From positions 1,632,140 through 1,696,139 of the forward strand of contig NZ_JAGGMN010000001.1 in the NCBI RefSeq assembly GCF_017875325.1: a stretch of 64,000 bases of DNA. The letters are read 5' to 3'. The notes below the pieces were generated by a model that made no database searches, was not told where the DNA came from, and saw nothing but the letters and a program-made list of their open reading frames with translations. Below are positions 16,886-26,074 of the stretch, piece after piece; within the stretch, counting starts at the first letter, position 1; the number at the start of each line of letters is the position of its first letter. Source of the stretch: Methanofollis sp. W23. GTDB taxonomy: Archaea; Halobacteriota; Methanomicrobia; Methanomicrobiales; Methanofollaceae. Made by a program: the position numbers and the translations under genes.

Positions 16886-17122
16886 GGCTCTGTAGAAATC
16901 CTCTTGATGAATCTCTCTGGCAGGAGGCGTGCCGCCCTCCGAACCCCCCCGCGCGAGCGATTGGTGGGAGACAGCACTCCACTCTTCATCGTCATTGATG
17001 GTGCCTTCCTGTCCCTACCTCCCATCCCAGAGTCCGGGCGGCACTCGCCCCAGGTGTTGAGCATGAGGGAAGGCGGTTGAATCGCGTTCGCATCCGGAAA
17101 AAGTTAGGGATTCAACAGAAAC
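16886..17122 (+). mobile_element. MITE-like element, subtype A, older copy
   Basis: Starts GGCTCTGTAGAAAT and runs parallel to the previous copy (CTCTTGATGAATCTCTCTGG, GGCGTGCCGCCCTCC, GAATCGCGTTCGCA). The right end is decayed to GGATTCAACAGAAA, and no target duplication is clear. Confidence 0.7.
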
Positions 17123-17326
17123 GATATTCTCATGTTCGCTCTCGTTCACAGCGAATAGGAAGAGGGGGGAGGACATCGAGAGGGATCGATCACGGAGGGA
17201 AAACGACTCACCGGTCCACCGTCAATCGCTCCCCCTCGCTCTTCATAGCGAAGGGGCAAAAGGCCCCACGGCCCTCGTTGTCGCCCCGAGTAACAGCGCA
17301 GGATAAATACCATGACCGCACAGAAG

Positions 17327-17370
17327 TATGATCATATTTCCCTAACTCAAATTAAATTGATATAGGTGAT
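17327..17370 (+). promoter_or_regulatory. Palindrome and ribosome-binding site upstream of cbiM
   Basis: TATGATCATA (17327-17336) is a perfect 10-bp palindrome, placed 47 bp before the cbiM start and just downstream of a GGATAAATAC TATA-like box (about 17301). It could be an operator for a metal-responsive regulator. GGTGAT at 17365-17370 is the ribosome-binding site. Confidence 0.35.
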
Positions 17371-17373
17371 ATC

Positions 17374-18069
17374 GTGCACATCATGGAAGGGTTCCTCCCA
17401 CCGGCCTGGTGCCTCTTCTGGTTCCTGGTCTCTGCCCCGTTTGTCGTCTACGGGATGTATCAACTGAGAATACTGATGAGAGAGAAGAGAGAGGCGCTCC
17501 CCCTCCTCGCCGTCGCAGGTGCCTTCGTCTTCGTCCTCTCCTCACTCAAACTCCCGTCGGTGAGCGGGAGCTGTTCCCACCCGACCGGGACCGGGCTTGG
17601 TGCCATCCTCTTTGGCCCCTTCATCACCGCGATCCTCGGGCTGATCGTCCTCCTGTACCAGGCGATCTTCCTGGCCCACGGCGGCCTCACCACCCTGGGA
17701 GCAAACCTCTTCTCCATGGGGATCGCAGGTCCGCTCCTCGCCTATGCAATCTACCGGGGCGGCCAGAAGGTCGGGCTCAACACCTACCTCACCGTCTTCC
17801 TCGCCGCCGCCCTTGCCGATCTCTTCACCTATGTGGTGACCGCGGCCCAGCTCGCCCTCGCCTTCCCGGCAGAGGCCGGCGGGGTCGTCACCTCGTTCGT
17901 CGCCTTCGCCGCGGTCTACGCCGTCACCCAGGTGCCCCTTGCGATCATCGAGGGTGCGGTCATCGCCCTGACCTTCAAGTACATCATTGATGTCCGCGCC
18001 GAGATCCTGGTCAGACTCGGCGTGATCTCCAACGCAGTGGTCGCACGGCTGCAGGGGGTGCAGGCATGA
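17374..18069 (+). CDS. cbiM: Cobalt/nickel ECF transporter, substrate-binding membrane subunit
   Basis: 231-aa S-component of the CbiMNQO importer. The start GTG 17374 gives Met1-His2 ([10 protein letters not shown]). In NikM/CbiM proteins this N-terminal Met-His pair is part of the metal site, so the GTG is preferred over the in-frame ATG at 17383. [14 protein letters not shown] supplies the other conserved His. About six or seven membrane segments. Overlaps cbiN by 4 nt. Cobalt would feed the B12-dependent enzymes of a methanogen; nickel would serve CODH, hydrogenase and F430. Confidence 0.93.
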   Translation: MHIMEGFLPPAWCLFWFLVSAPFVVYGMYQLRILMREKREALPLLAVAGAFVFVLSSLKLPSVSGSCSHPTGTGLGAILFGPFITAILGLIVLLYQAIFLAHGGLTTLGANLFSMGIAGPLLAYAIYRGGQKVGLNTYLTVFLAAALADLFTYVVTAAQLALAFPAEAGGVVTSFVAFAAVYAVTQVPLAIIEGAVIALTFKYIIDVRAEILVRLGVISNAVVARLQGVQA

Positions 18070-18356
18070 AGTACGCACTGGAGGTTACCGTCCTTGCAAT
18101 TCTCTTCATCTTCACCGGCGCATTTGTCCTCGTCCAGAACACCGGCGAGCACGAATGGAGCGGGACCGACGACCAGGCCGGCGACGTCATCAACGAGATG
18201 ACCGGCACCGAGTACGAACCCTGGGCCGACCCCCTCTACGAACCCCCGAGCGGCGAGATCGAGTCGCTCTTCTTCTGTCTCCAGTCCGCCATCGGGGCAC
18301 TGGTGATCGGGTTCTTCTTCGGGTATTATTACCGCGGGAGGCGGATTAATACCTGA
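18066..18356 (+). CDS. cbiN: Cobalt ECF transporter auxiliary subunit
   Basis: 96-aa protein with two transmembrane helices (about 5-24 and 73-90) flanking an acidic extracytoplasmic loop, as in all CbiN proteins. It contacts CbiM and is needed for metal loading. ATG lies within the cbiM stop (ATGA overlap), indicating coupled translation. Order M-N-Q-O is the standard one. Confidence 0.9.
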   Translation: MKYALEVTVLAILFIFTGAFVLVQNTGEHEWSGTDDQAGDVINEMTGTEYEPWADPLYEPPSGEIESLFFCLQSAIGALVIGFFFGYYYRGRRINT

Positions 18357-18401
18357 AACTTCCCTTTCTCTGTAGATGAGAGAGGAAAGCAGGAGAGGAG
18401 C

Positions 18402-19184
18402 ATGGAGAATATCCTGGACGATTATGCCCACCAGAACGCCCTGCGGGACGTCGACACCAGACTCAAACTTGTCCTCGGCGGAGGAGCGATCGCCGTCGGC
18501 ATTCTCTCGACAGGCCCGGTCGCCCCACTCCTCATCGCCGTCTCCATGGCGGCGATCACCGTCTTTCTTGCCAGGACACCAGGACGGTTCTACGCCGCCC
18601 TCCTCGCCATCCCCCTCTCCTTCGCCGCCCTCTCTGCAGGCGTGATCCTCTTTCTCCAGGGCGGGGGCGCACCCCTCATCACCCTCCCAGTCGGCGGGTT
18701 CACCCTCACCGCCACCACCGGTAGCGCCGACATGGCCGCCCTCGTCCTGGCCCGGACCTTTGCAGGGATGTGCTCCCTCTTCTTCATCGCGCTCACCACC
18801 CCGATGGTCGAGATCTTCGCGGTGATGCGTGGGCTCAGACTCCCGGCAGAGTTCGTCGACCTCGCCATGCTCATCTACCACTTCATCTTCATGCTCATCG
18901 GCGAGGCGGTGGCCACCCACAATGCCCAGGAGATCCGCCAGGGCTACACAGGGTTCAGGAACTCGCTCCGCTCTTTCCCGATGCTTGCTGGGGCACTCTT
19001 TGTGCGGGCCTGGGAGAAAGGAGAGGAACTGATCCTTGCCATGGACGCCAGGTGCTATGACGGCAAATTCCCCCTCGAAGAGGGTGGTGACGGCCCCTCG
19101 CCCCTGAGCACCGCCGCCGTCGCCGCGTACCTCCTCGCCGTCGGCGTGATCGCCCTCCTGACCAGAGGCGTACAGATATTCTGA
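18402..19184 (+). CDS. cbiQ: Cobalt ECF transporter, transmembrane coupling subunit
   Basis: 260-aa T-component with an N-terminal DVDTRLKLVLGG segment, four or five membrane helices and the two coupling motifs typical of the family: the helix with L-R-G-L-R-L-P (about residues 141-150) and A-W-E-K-G-E-E-L near residue 206, followed by MDARCYDG. These carry the charged ends that sit in the ATPase grooves. A GGAGAGGAG ribosome-binding site precedes ATG 18402. Confidence 0.93.
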   Translation: MENILDDYAHQNALRDVDTRLKLVLGGGAIAVGILSTGPVAPLLIAVSMAAITVFLARTPGRFYAALLAIPLSFAALSAGVILFLQGGGAPLITLPVGGFTLTATTGSADMAALVLARTFAGMCSLFFIALTTPMVEIFAVMRGLRLPAEFVDLAMLIYHFIFMLIGEAVATHNAQEIRQGYTGFRNSLRSFPMLAGALFVRAWEKGEELILAMDARCYDGKFPLEEGGDGPSPLSTAAVAAYLLAVGVIALLTRGVQIF

Positions 19185-19192
19185 GAACGACC

Positions 19193-20470
19193 ATGAGAGA
19201 CGCAATCGAATTCAAGGACGTACACTTCGCCTACTCAAACCAACCCGAGTCCCTCCGCGGCATCGACGTCGCCGTCAGAGAAGGGAGCAAGGTCGCCCTT
19301 GTCGGCCCGAACGGTGCCGGCAAGACCACCCTCCTCCTGATGTGCAACGGGATGCTCAGGCCGACACGGGGCGAGGTGCAGATCGGCGAGGTGCCGGTGC
19401 AGTACGACACCCGCTCCCTCCGCGAGGTGAGGCGGAAGGTCGGGCTTGTCTTCCAGAACTCAGACACCCAGCTCTTCGCCCCGACCGTCTGGCAGGACGT
19501 GGCCTTCGGCCCCCTCAACCTCGGGATGGGAAAGCACGAGATCAATGAGACGGTCGGGCGGGCCCTTCACCAGGTCGGGATGAACGGGTATGAGAAACGC
19601 CCACCCCACCACCTCTCTGGAGGGGAGAAGAAGAGAGTCGCCATCGCAGGGGTGCTTGCGATGGACCCGGAGGTGCTGGTCTTCGACGAACCGACCAGCG
19701 CCCTCGACCCGGCCACCGCCGAGGAGGTCATGGACCTGCTGGACGAACTGAACCACGAGGGCCGGACCATCCTCCTCTCCACGCACGACGTCGAACTCGC
19801 CTATCGCTGGGCCGACGAAGTTGTCCTGATGGAGGACGGAGCAGTGCTCAGGCACGGAAGCCCTGAAGCGATCTTCTCCGACCCGGCCCTCCTGCACCAG
19901 GCCAGGCTCAAGCCGCCTGCGGTGCTGGACCTCTACCAGGAACTCTCCGACCGCGGGTATTTCAAAGACAAAACGCCACCACGCAGCGCACTCGAGTTCA
20001 CCGACCTGGTCGAGGGCCTGGCCGACGGAAGGCCTACCCAGGACAGGCGTGGGACCATCCATCTCTGGGACGCCGCCGGGACCGACAACACCGCTCTCGC
20101 CACCCTCCTCTCTTCGGGCACCGTCGCCCGGGTGGGGGCGATGGGCACCAGGGCGAAACGTCGGGCATCTGAGGAAGGGATTGTCCTGGACTTCACCTAC
20201 GGCGTCATCGACAAGTGTCTCCTGCGGGCGGTCGCCGGGGAGGACTCGCTCATCCTCACTACCGGCGGGATGCTCGCCCATACCCGCGAGCGGATCGCCA
20301 CCTATGCCCGGGAAAGCGGCCGGGAGATCCAGATCCGGGCTGTCGGGCGAGATCCGCATCAGCAGGGAGACTCAGGGACAGAACACCGTGAAAGATGCAG
20401 CAATAATGAGATCGCCCCTGACTGTAGGCAGTCGAAACGGGAAGATAATATTAATGGAATGGCGGGATAA
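19193..20470 (+). CDS. cbiO: Cobalt ECF transporter ATPase with a C-terminal extension
   Basis: 425 aa. The first 270 residues are a normal ECF ATPase: Walker A GPNGAGKT (38-45), Q-loop FQNSDTQLFAPTVW, signature LSGGEKKR, Walker B VLVFDEPTSALD and switch STHD. About 140 further residues follow (TIHLWDAAG ... GAMGTRAKRRA ... DFTYGVIDKCLLRAVAGEDSLILTTGGM), forming an alpha/beta domain not found in standard CbiO, then a short low-complexity tail. The extension may be regulatory. It is 8 nt after cbiQ and 11 nt before the ferredoxin gene. Confidence 0.9.
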   Translation: MRDAIEFKDVHFAYSNQPESLRGIDVAVREGSKVALVGPNGAGKTTLLLMCNGMLRPTRGEVQIGEVPVQYDTRSLREVRRKVGLVFQNSDTQLFAPTVWQDVAFGPLNLGMGKHEINETVGRALHQVGMNGYEKRPPHHLSGGEKKRVAIAGVLAMDPEVLVFDEPTSALDPATAEEVMDLLDELNHEGRTILLSTHDVELAYRWADEVVLMEDGAVLRHGSPEAIFSDPALLHQARLKPPAVLDLYQELSDRGYFKDKTPPRSALEFTDLVEGLADGRPTQDRRGTIHLWDAAGTDNTALATLLSSGTVARVGAMGTRAKRRASEEGIVLDFTYGVIDKCLLRAVAGEDSLILTTGGMLAHTRERIATYARESGREIQIRAVGRDPHQQGDSGTEHRERCSNNEIAPDCRQSKREDNINGMAG

Positions 20471-20481
20471 TATTGTGTACA

Positions 20482-20661
20482 ATGCTCAATATTCGCCGGG
20501 AGATATGTGGGTACTGCGGTGCCTGTGTCTCTGTATGCCCTGAAGGGGCCCTCGAACTGATCGACGCATATCTGACCGTCGACAGCGAGACCTGTATCGG
20601 CTGCGGCATCTGTACAAAGGCATGCCCCCTTGGTGCGCTGGAGGTAACCGATGAAGTCTGA
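20482..20661 (+). CDS. 2x[4Fe-4S] ferredoxin-like protein
   Basis: 59-aa bacterial-type ferredoxin with two complete cluster motifs, [12 protein letters not shown] and [15 protein letters not shown] 20482 is used; a TTG at 20473 would add three residues including an extra Cys. The 3' end overlaps the geranylgeranyl reductase gene by 11 nt, so it is very likely the electron donor for that enzyme. In Methanosarcina an equivalent small ferredoxin serves archaeol hydrogenation; the same role is inferred here. Confidence 0.9.
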   Translation: MLNIRREICGYCGACVSVCPEGALELIDAYLTVDSETCIGCGICTKACPLGALEVTDEV

Positions 20662-21850
20662 GTACGACGTCCTCGTCATCGGGGGCGGACCAGGCGGTGC
20701 CGTCGCAGCATGGACCGCCGCAAAAAAGGGACTTTCGACCTGCCTCATCGAGAAGAGGCCGGCGATCGGGGTCCCTGTCAGGTGTGCCGAAGGGGTCGGG
20801 AAAAACCTCCTCACCGAGTTTCTTGAGCCTGACCCGCGCTGGATCTCCGCAGACATCAAACGCGCCCGGATCATCGCCCCTGACGGGACCCAGATCCAAC
20901 TCAAGGAGGACCAGGCCGGTGCAGAGGTCGGGTACGTCCTCGATCGGAAGATCTTTGACCGTGAACTGGTCTGGAAGGCCTCTGAAGCCGGTGCAGACGT
21001 TTATGTCAAGACACGGGCCGTCAGACCACTCATCAAGGACGGCAAAGTCATGGGAGCGGTTGTCGAGTCCTGCGGCACACAGCAGGAGGTCAGGGCTGCG
21101 GTCACCATCGCCGCCGACGGGGTGGAGTCCAAGTTCGCCAGGTGGTGCGGGATCGACTCAACAGTCCCGGCAGACGAACTGATGAGTTGCATCCAGTATC
21201 TTGTCACCGATATCGACATCGACCCGGTCTGCAACGACTTCTACCTCGGCAACGAGGTCTCCCCGCAGGGGTATCTCTGGGTCTTTGCCAAGGGAGAGCG
21301 GTGCGCCAATATCGGGATCGGGATCCCGGCCGCAAAGAGGGGGCCAGGGAACCGTGCCAAGGACTATCTCGACCGCTTTATGGCCGAGCACTACCCTGAC
21401 GGCAAGATCATCGAGTGTGTCTTCGGCGGCGATCCGGTCTGTCAGCCCCTCGACTGCACGGTGGCGGACGGGCTGATGGTCGTCGGCGATGCCGCACGGG
21501 TCGTCGACCCGATCACCGGCGGCGGGATCGGCAACGCGATGGTCACCGGAAGGCTCGCTGCAGAGGTGGCGGCAGAGGCGATCGCAGCAGGCGACACGTC
21601 GAAGGCGGCCCTGATGCCGTACGACGAGGAGTGGCGCAACTCGAAGATGGGCCAGAGCCTTGAGCGCAATTACAAGGTCAAAGAGTTCTTTATAAAACTC
21701 TCTGACGAGAAGATGAACGACCTCGCCGATTCGATCGCACATATCGACTTCGCCGAGTTCTCGGTCAGGGCCCTGGTCATGGAACTGATCAAGAGAAATC
21801 CAAAGATGCTCTTTGAGTTGAGAGAACTCAAAGATGCCCTGAAACATTAA
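20651..21850 (+). CDS. Digeranylgeranylglycerophospholipid reductase (geranylgeranyl reductase family)
   Basis: 399-aa FAD enzyme that saturates the isoprenoid chains of archaeal lipids. The FAD Rossmann motif is [12 protein letters not shown] (residues 9-20), with the family's RCAEGVGK segment near 45-52, the YLW-x-FAKG motif, and the second FAD motif [19 protein letters not shown]. Length is normal. Overlap with the ferredoxin gene indicates a functional pair. A strong hairpin-plus-T terminator follows 17 nt after the stop. Confidence 0.93.
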   Translation: MKSEYDVLVIGGGPGGAVAAWTAAKKGLSTCLIEKRPAIGVPVRCAEGVGKNLLTEFLEPDPRWISADIKRARIIAPDGTQIQLKEDQAGAEVGYVLDRKIFDRELVWKASEAGADVYVKTRAVRPLIKDGKVMGAVVESCGTQQEVRAAVTIAADGVESKFARWCGIDSTVPADELMSCIQYLVTDIDIDPVCNDFYLGNEVSPQGYLWVFAKGERCANIGIGIPAAKRGPGNRAKDYLDRFMAEHYPDGKIIECVFGGDPVCQPLDCTVADGLMVVGDAARVVDPITGGGIGNAMVTGRLAAEVAAEAIAAGDTSKAALMPYDEEWRNSKMGQSLERNYKVKEFFIKLSDEKMNDLADSIAHIDFAEFSVRALVMELIKRNPKMLFELRELKDALKH

Positions 21851-21867
21851 GACCAATACGTGCCTGG

Positions 21868-21920
21868 CAGGGAGGGGTGCGCCGGATCGCGATCCGCACC
21901 TGCCTCCCTGATTCTTTTTT
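21868..21920 (+). terminator. Hairpin terminator after the geranylgeranyl reductase gene
   Basis: CAGGGAGG pairs with CCTCCCTG around an inner GGTGCG/CGCACC stem and a GGATCGCGATCC palindrome, followed directly by ATTCTTTTTT. The next repeat element begins 2 nt later, so its insertion point is at the T run. Confidence 0.7.
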
Positions 21921-21921
21921 C

Positions 21922-22432
21922 GGCTTTGTAGAATCGAGTATGAACCTGAGTTCACGCATACGAGATGAACATGATCGTGGGTCTCCAGGGTGTGTGGACC
22001 CGTGATCCCCCGTTCGCGCAGGACACACACACACCACGGGGGGACCACCACTCACCTCCCGCCCACCTATCCTCGTCGCGGGGCACGGCGCCCCCGCACC
22101 CCGGGATGGCAATAGGGGCGGGGAGGCAGAACGCCGATCATGCTGAAGGGGTCTCAGTAATCTGAATATCATCTTCAACAAGATATGGATAGTTCTAATT
22201 CTCATAAAAACCCGGAGAGATAATCGTCAGGATCATTTTCATGGTAAATCCTCTTGATGAAACACTCTGGCGGACGGCACCCGCCCGAACCCCCGGGATG
22301 AAGATTGAACTGGGAAGGCATATTCGAAATCCTTGAAGAGGGATTGCCGTCCACGACCTATCGTGGCGCGGGGGGTTCGGGGGGCGGCACGACCCCCGCA
22401 GAGATAATCATTAAGAGCATTTCTATAGAGCC
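21922..22432 (+). mobile_element. Composite MITE-like element (B + D + A), full length
   Basis: 511 bp. Begins GGCTTTGTAGAATC with the subtype-B hairpin (TATGAACCTGAGTTCACGCATA). Module D ends GGATCATTTTCATGGTAAA at about 22225-22243 and runs straight into a subtype-A half (CCTCTTGATGAAACAC) that ends TTTCTATAGAGCC. It is the uninterrupted counterpart of the reversed copy at 55899-56683. No reading frame is credible. Confidence 0.75.
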
Positions 22433-22449
22433 AAAAAAATGAAAAAACA

Positions 22450-22779
22450 GCTCTAGTAGAATTGAGCATGAACCGTAGGTTCACGCATACGCGATTGAAA
22501 CTTTCATGTCACAGGGTTCCAGGGCGTGGAAGGATCTCTGGTCATTCTCCTCGTGACGGGGGAACGGCCAGAAATCTTGCATCGTGTCGCCTCCGCCTAT
22601 TTTCTCCAGGGGGGTCGGGGGGAAAAGCCCTCCGGCGCGAGACCGCGGGAAAGAGTCTGCGATGAGGGCGGCACGACTGATCATCATGCCTTCCCATACC
22701 CTTGCGCCGGGGGCGATTCACGAGAGAAGGCAGGAGAATCGCGCGTGCACCCATAAAAGGCGAGAGTCTCTACAGAGCC
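22450..22779 (+). mobile_element. MITE-like element, B left end with A right end
   Basis: Left end GCTCTAGTAGAATTGAGCATGAACC with the B hairpin, core with a GGGGGGTCGGGGGGAAAAGCCC hairpin interrupted by substitutions, right end GAGTCTCTACAGAGCC. Flanks AAAAAACA (22442-22449) and AAAAAGCA (22780-22787) agree at 7 of 8 positions, but both are A-rich. Confidence 0.65.
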
Positions 22780-22801
22780 AAAAAGCACACGAAGGGGATA
22801 T

Positions 22802-23470
22802 TCAGGGTTCTGGACTCTTCAACTGCCGGTTAAGGATGGTGATACACTCCTTCTCGGCCTCTTTTTTGGTGAAGACCGTGATGATGTCACTTGGCCGGAT
22901 CTTCACGTCGCCACTCGGGATGATCAGTTCGCCGCCTGCCCGCCTGATCGCGATGAAGACGAAGTTCTTCACTTCAAGTTCCCTGATCTCGTGGTTGATG
23001 ATCGGCGCCCCCTCCTCTGCCACGACCTCGAAGATCGTCCCGCCCGGGATGGAGGCGAGTTGCTGCATGTTCGGGTTCTCGGCCCAGTAATAGAGCCTGG
23101 TCGCCACGAGTTCGTCCGGGTTCTCGCTGATCTTCACGCCCACCTCTTTGAAGAGGGCCGAGTGCTCCTTCTGGTTCACGATGGAGACGACGTTGGGGAC
23201 CTTGAAACGTTTCGCAAGCCAGCAGGTCATCAGGTTCACGGCATCATCGCTCGTCGTCGCGACAAGGCTCTGCGCCCGGTCGATCCCGGCGTCGTCGAGG
23301 ATCGAACTGTCGGTGGAGTCGCCGGCGATCGCCAGCACATCATAGTGCTCAAGGATGTCGTTGCACTTCGTCTCGTCCTGGTCGATGACCACGACGCTGT
23401 CGCCGCGGTATGCCGATATCGCCGTCAGATTCCGCCCGATCCCGCCGAGACCAACGATGATGATATACAC
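22802..23470 (-). CDS. TrkA-type potassium uptake regulator (RCK/KTN domain)
   Basis: 222-aa cytosolic regulator of a Trk/Ktr K+ channel. The N-terminal Rossmann domain binds NAD(H) (VYIIIVGLGGIGRNL at the start, VVVIDQDE for the acidic residue, SLVATTSDDAVNLM). The C-terminal half (about 140-215) is a TrkA_C/RCK-C domain ending VFTKKEAE. GTG 23470 is chosen because the family starts right at the first beta strand; the upstream open frame is Arg/Pro-rich and antisense to rnhB. No TrkH gene is visible in the window. Confidence 0.9.
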   Translation of the reverse strand: MYIIIVGLGGIGRNLTAISAYRGDSVVVIDQDETKCNDILEHYDVLAIAGDSTDSSILDDAGIDRAQSLVATTSDDAVNLMTCWLAKRFKVPNVVSIVNQKEHSALFKEVGVKISENPDELVATRLYYWAENPNMQQLASIPGGTIFEVVAEEGAPIINHEIRELEVKNFVFIAIRRAGGELIIPSGDVKIRPSDIITVFTKKEAEKECITILNRQLKSPEP

Positions 23471-23526
23471 ACCACCAATTTGCCGCCCCTGGCTTGAAAT
23501 ACCTTGTGCATCCAATCTACCCGTAC

Positions 23527-24165
23527 ATGATCTGTGGCGTCGACGAGGCGGGAAAAGGCGCAGTCCTCGGCCCTCTGGTGGTCGGAGTCGTCGGGTGCGA
23601 GGCCGAAGAAGCTCTGCCGGACGGGGTGCGGGACTCAAAGGCCCTCACCCCCAGGCGGCGGGAGGTGCTCTATACCGAGATCACGGCGTCGTTCCCCTGG
23701 CAGACGGTGGTGGTCGAGGCGGCCGAGATCGACCGGCTCAGGCAGGAGATGACGATGAACGACCTGGTGGCCAGGGCCCATGCCAGGGCGGTCATGCGCC
23801 TGGGAGGTGCCGGGCGGGCCTATCTTGATGCCTGCGATGTGAATGAGGAACGCTACCGCTCAAAGGTCGCTGCACTCATCGGCGGCGACTGCGAAGTCGT
23901 CGCCCGCCATCACGGCGACGCCCTCTTCCCGGTGGTGAGCGCTGCAAGCATCGTCGCCAAGGTGACGAGGGACCGGGCGCTCGAAGATCTCAGGGCAGAA
24001 TTCGGCGCGGTCGGGAGCGGGTATCCCTCAGACCGGGTCACCATCGCCTATCTCAAGGACTATATCGCGGGACACGGCACCGCCCCGGCTTTTGCCCGCA
24101 CGAGCTGGGAGACGGTCTCCCGACTCTTCGACCGGCGGCGGCAGACAAGTCTTGGCGATTTTTAG
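23527..24165 (+). CDS. rnhB: Ribonuclease HII
   Basis: 212-aa RNase HII, which removes RNA primers and single ribonucleotides from RNA/DNA hybrids. Start MICGVDEAGKG carries the first two catalytic acids (Asp6, Glu7); DSKAL, YLDACDV (third acid) and the VSAASIVAKVTRD motif are all present. ATG 23527 matches the family start; a TTG at 23494 would add 11 residues. It is divergent from the TrkA gene with 56 bp between the starts. Confidence 0.95.
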   Translation: MICGVDEAGKGAVLGPLVVGVVGCEAEEALPDGVRDSKALTPRRREVLYTEITASFPWQTVVVEAAEIDRLRQEMTMNDLVARAHARAVMRLGGAGRAYLDACDVNEERYRSKVAALIGGDCEVVARHHGDALFPVVSAASIVAKVTRDRALEDLRAEFGAVGSGYPSDRVTIAYLKDYIAGHGTAPAFARTSWETVSRLFDRRRQTSLGDF

Positions 24166-24957
24166 CAGGTGAGACGAGAGAGTTGGGCAACGGAGGAGAA
24201 GTCCCGTAGACTTCTCATCTGTTTTTAGTTCGAATGTGACGCAATCGTCCCCCTCCATGCTCGCACCGGGGGAGATCTCGATGATCATAGATATTCTCAA
24301 GTTCCCTCCGGTCGCACAGCGAAGATCAAAGATCTCCTCAAACTTGCTCACGCACGTTTCCACTAGATCCGCGGGACGAAGATTGGACAGGGAAAGCAAA
24401 GAGAAGACCATAAAGACCGTAGGGAATCCCCCGTCAATCTTCGAGCATATCCCAAAACCCTCTGAGGCCTGAATTGAAACACTCCTTTCCAAGAATTTAG
24501 AATGCGTATCTTCCGCCGGGGGGCGGCAGCCCCCCGGTCCCTCCGCAGAAGATAGGGAGGAGGACAGTAATCCTTCCTTCGTGATTATAAAAGACGCCAT
24601 CCTCCACCTATCGCCATCCCGGGGGTCCAAGGGGCAGCGCCCCCGCCCCCAGCACAAGCGTGCGGGAAGGCCATAGGTGCTTCTTTAGGCTACGAGGGGG
24701 CGAGGATCTTTCAACCATCATCCATCGCTATATTCTGTAAAGGTAAGGTCGGAGAGTTTTGGGATGACCTCTTCATTAACGGGGGGTCCGGGGGGTGCGA
24801 GCGCCAGTGAGCTTGAGAAGATCTTTGATCTCCGAGTACGACCGGAAGAAGTCGAGAAAATTTATGATTTTCGAGAGGTAAGCCCTCCGGCGGAGGAGAG
24901 AGGCCAGAATTTCTGGAAGGAAGCGCTTCGGTTCAAAGGGATATTCTAGCCACAGAG
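24166..24957. repeat. Repeat block: inverted pair of subtype C plus an A-like core
   Basis: No gene is credible. Two related segments of about 70 bp lie in opposite orientation at 24279-24349 and 24809-24876 (GAGATCTTTGATCTTCG against GAAGATCTTTGATCTCCG, then GACCGGA in both). Between them lie a subtype-C motif (GAGCATATCCCAAAACC at 24443; TTTTGGGATGACCTCTTCA at 24757) and an A-like core with GGGGGGCGGCAGCCCCCC near 24518 and GGGGGTCCAAGGGGCAGCG near 24620. Confidence 0.55.
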
Positions 24958-24998
24958 ATTTTTGGGATGAACTCAAGGATCAGCCAGTTGCCCGGATA

Positions 24999-26072
24999 CT
25001 ACCCCAGAGGCACCCCCCACCACCGAGTGAACGCCATCAGCAATCCAGTGAGAAGAGCGACGAGGAGGAGGAGGGTGATCGTCCTGACGACGTGGCGGCG
25101 CTGGAGGGCAGAGCGACGTGACCGCCATGCCCGTCCCTTCTTGGTACAACAGCAGATGAGGACGAACGCGATCACGCCTGCGGCCAGCACCCCGGCCAGG
25201 GCATGGCAGAGTCCGCCTACGCAGGTCAACCCTGACCACCCCCCGATCTCGACGACCGCAAGCCCGGCACCGGCGAGGACCAGGAGCATCCCGACGAAGG
25301 TCGGCGTGTCTGTCCCTTGCGGGAGCGTCCCCTCGCTCGCCGCCTTGTTGCGGGTGTAGGCAAGGAGGGCGATGCCGAGGAGGGCGGGAAGCCAGTGGAA
25401 GATTAGACTCCAGTCTGCCGGGGGGAGAGGGCCGGCGGGTGTCGGGGGGACGACCGATCCGTCTGCGACCACGGTTCTATTCTCAGGCTCAACCCCATCC
25501 ATCCCTGTTGCGGATGGGAACCAGTATCTCACTTTCTTCCCGCCGTCTCCTGGACCAGAGGGTGACGGGGTGGTGGGAGGTACCTCGACAAGATGATAGG
25601 TGACCTCGAAGGTGAGAGTATCACCCTGAGCGTCGTTCTGCGGAGTATGGGCCTCAAGAAATTCCCAGTGCCAGGTGAGGGCGACGCTCTCCCCAGGACC
25701 GAGACCTGAGACCTGGATCGAATTCGGATCATCCGGGCCATGCGGGAAGGCCGCGAGAGGTGCCGGGAACGTGACCCTGCTCTCCAGTCCCTCGCCCGAG
25801 AGATTGAAGAGGAGGTAGCGGCCGAGGGCGGCACCGTCACCACCGGCGTCGGTCTCGGTGAGGGCGCTCACCCAGAGAGAGAGGGTGCCGGGCCTGTTCC
25901 CGGCGTTCCTGAGCATGACCACCCCCTCTCCCTCGTCGCCTGGGGCGAGCCCGGTCTCGTTCCAGGAGACCGCAGTCTCCTCGTCGATGACGAGATCGAT
26001 CGCCGCGGCAGAGACAGGGGTTGTGAGGACGATCGCGAGGAGCACCATGAAGAGCAGAGGGGCGGGCCGCAT
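24999..26072 (-). CDS. Membrane-anchored TasA/camelysin-like domain protein
   Basis: 357 aa. Signal peptide at 1-24, then an extracytoplasmic beta domain (about 25-165), a Pro-rich linker and four transmembrane helices (about 222-239, 258-277, 286-309, 331-348). The beta domain shares with the TasA-like protein at 28632 the pattern LxPGDxxE, LxNxGNxxG (54-62) and NDAQGDTLTFEVTYHL (146-161). It therefore looks like a second, anchored copy of that fold, perhaps a fibre base or assembly factor. Start MRPAPLL is chosen for its signal peptide. The DUF2341 gene ends 2 nt upstream; this is the last gene of the operon. Confidence 0.75.
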   Translation of the reverse strand: MRPAPLLFMVLLAIVLTTPVSAAAIDLVIDEETAVSWNETGLAPGDEGEGVVMLRNAGNRPGTLSLWVSALTETDAGGDGAALGRYLLFNLSGEGLESRVTFPAPLAAFPHGPDDPNSIQVSGLGPGESVALTWHWEFLEAHTPQNDAQGDTLTFEVTYHLVEVPPTTPSPSGPGDGGKKVRYWFPSATGMDGVEPENRTVVADGSVVPPTPAGPLPPADWSLIFHWLPALLGIALLAYTRNKAASEGTLPQGTDTPTFVGMLLVLAGAGLAVVEIGGWSGLTCVGGLCHALAGVLAAGVIAFVLICCCTKKGRAWRSRRSALQRRHVVRTITLLLLVALLTGLLMAFTRWWGVPLG

Positions 26073-26074
26073 CG

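Noticed and set aside
17290-17373. Cobalamin riboswitch upstream of cbiM
   Set aside because: The space is short and I see none of the conserved cobalamin riboswitch core; only a small palindrome is present.
22600-22640. G/C hairpins in the elements as ordinary Rho-independent terminators
   Set aside because: They lack a following T run and are at fixed positions inside the elements rather than at gene ends.
23471-23638. N-terminal extension of the TrkA-type protein
   Set aside because: The extra 56 residues are Arg/Pro-rich and antisense to rnhB; the Rossmann domain starts at GTG 23470.
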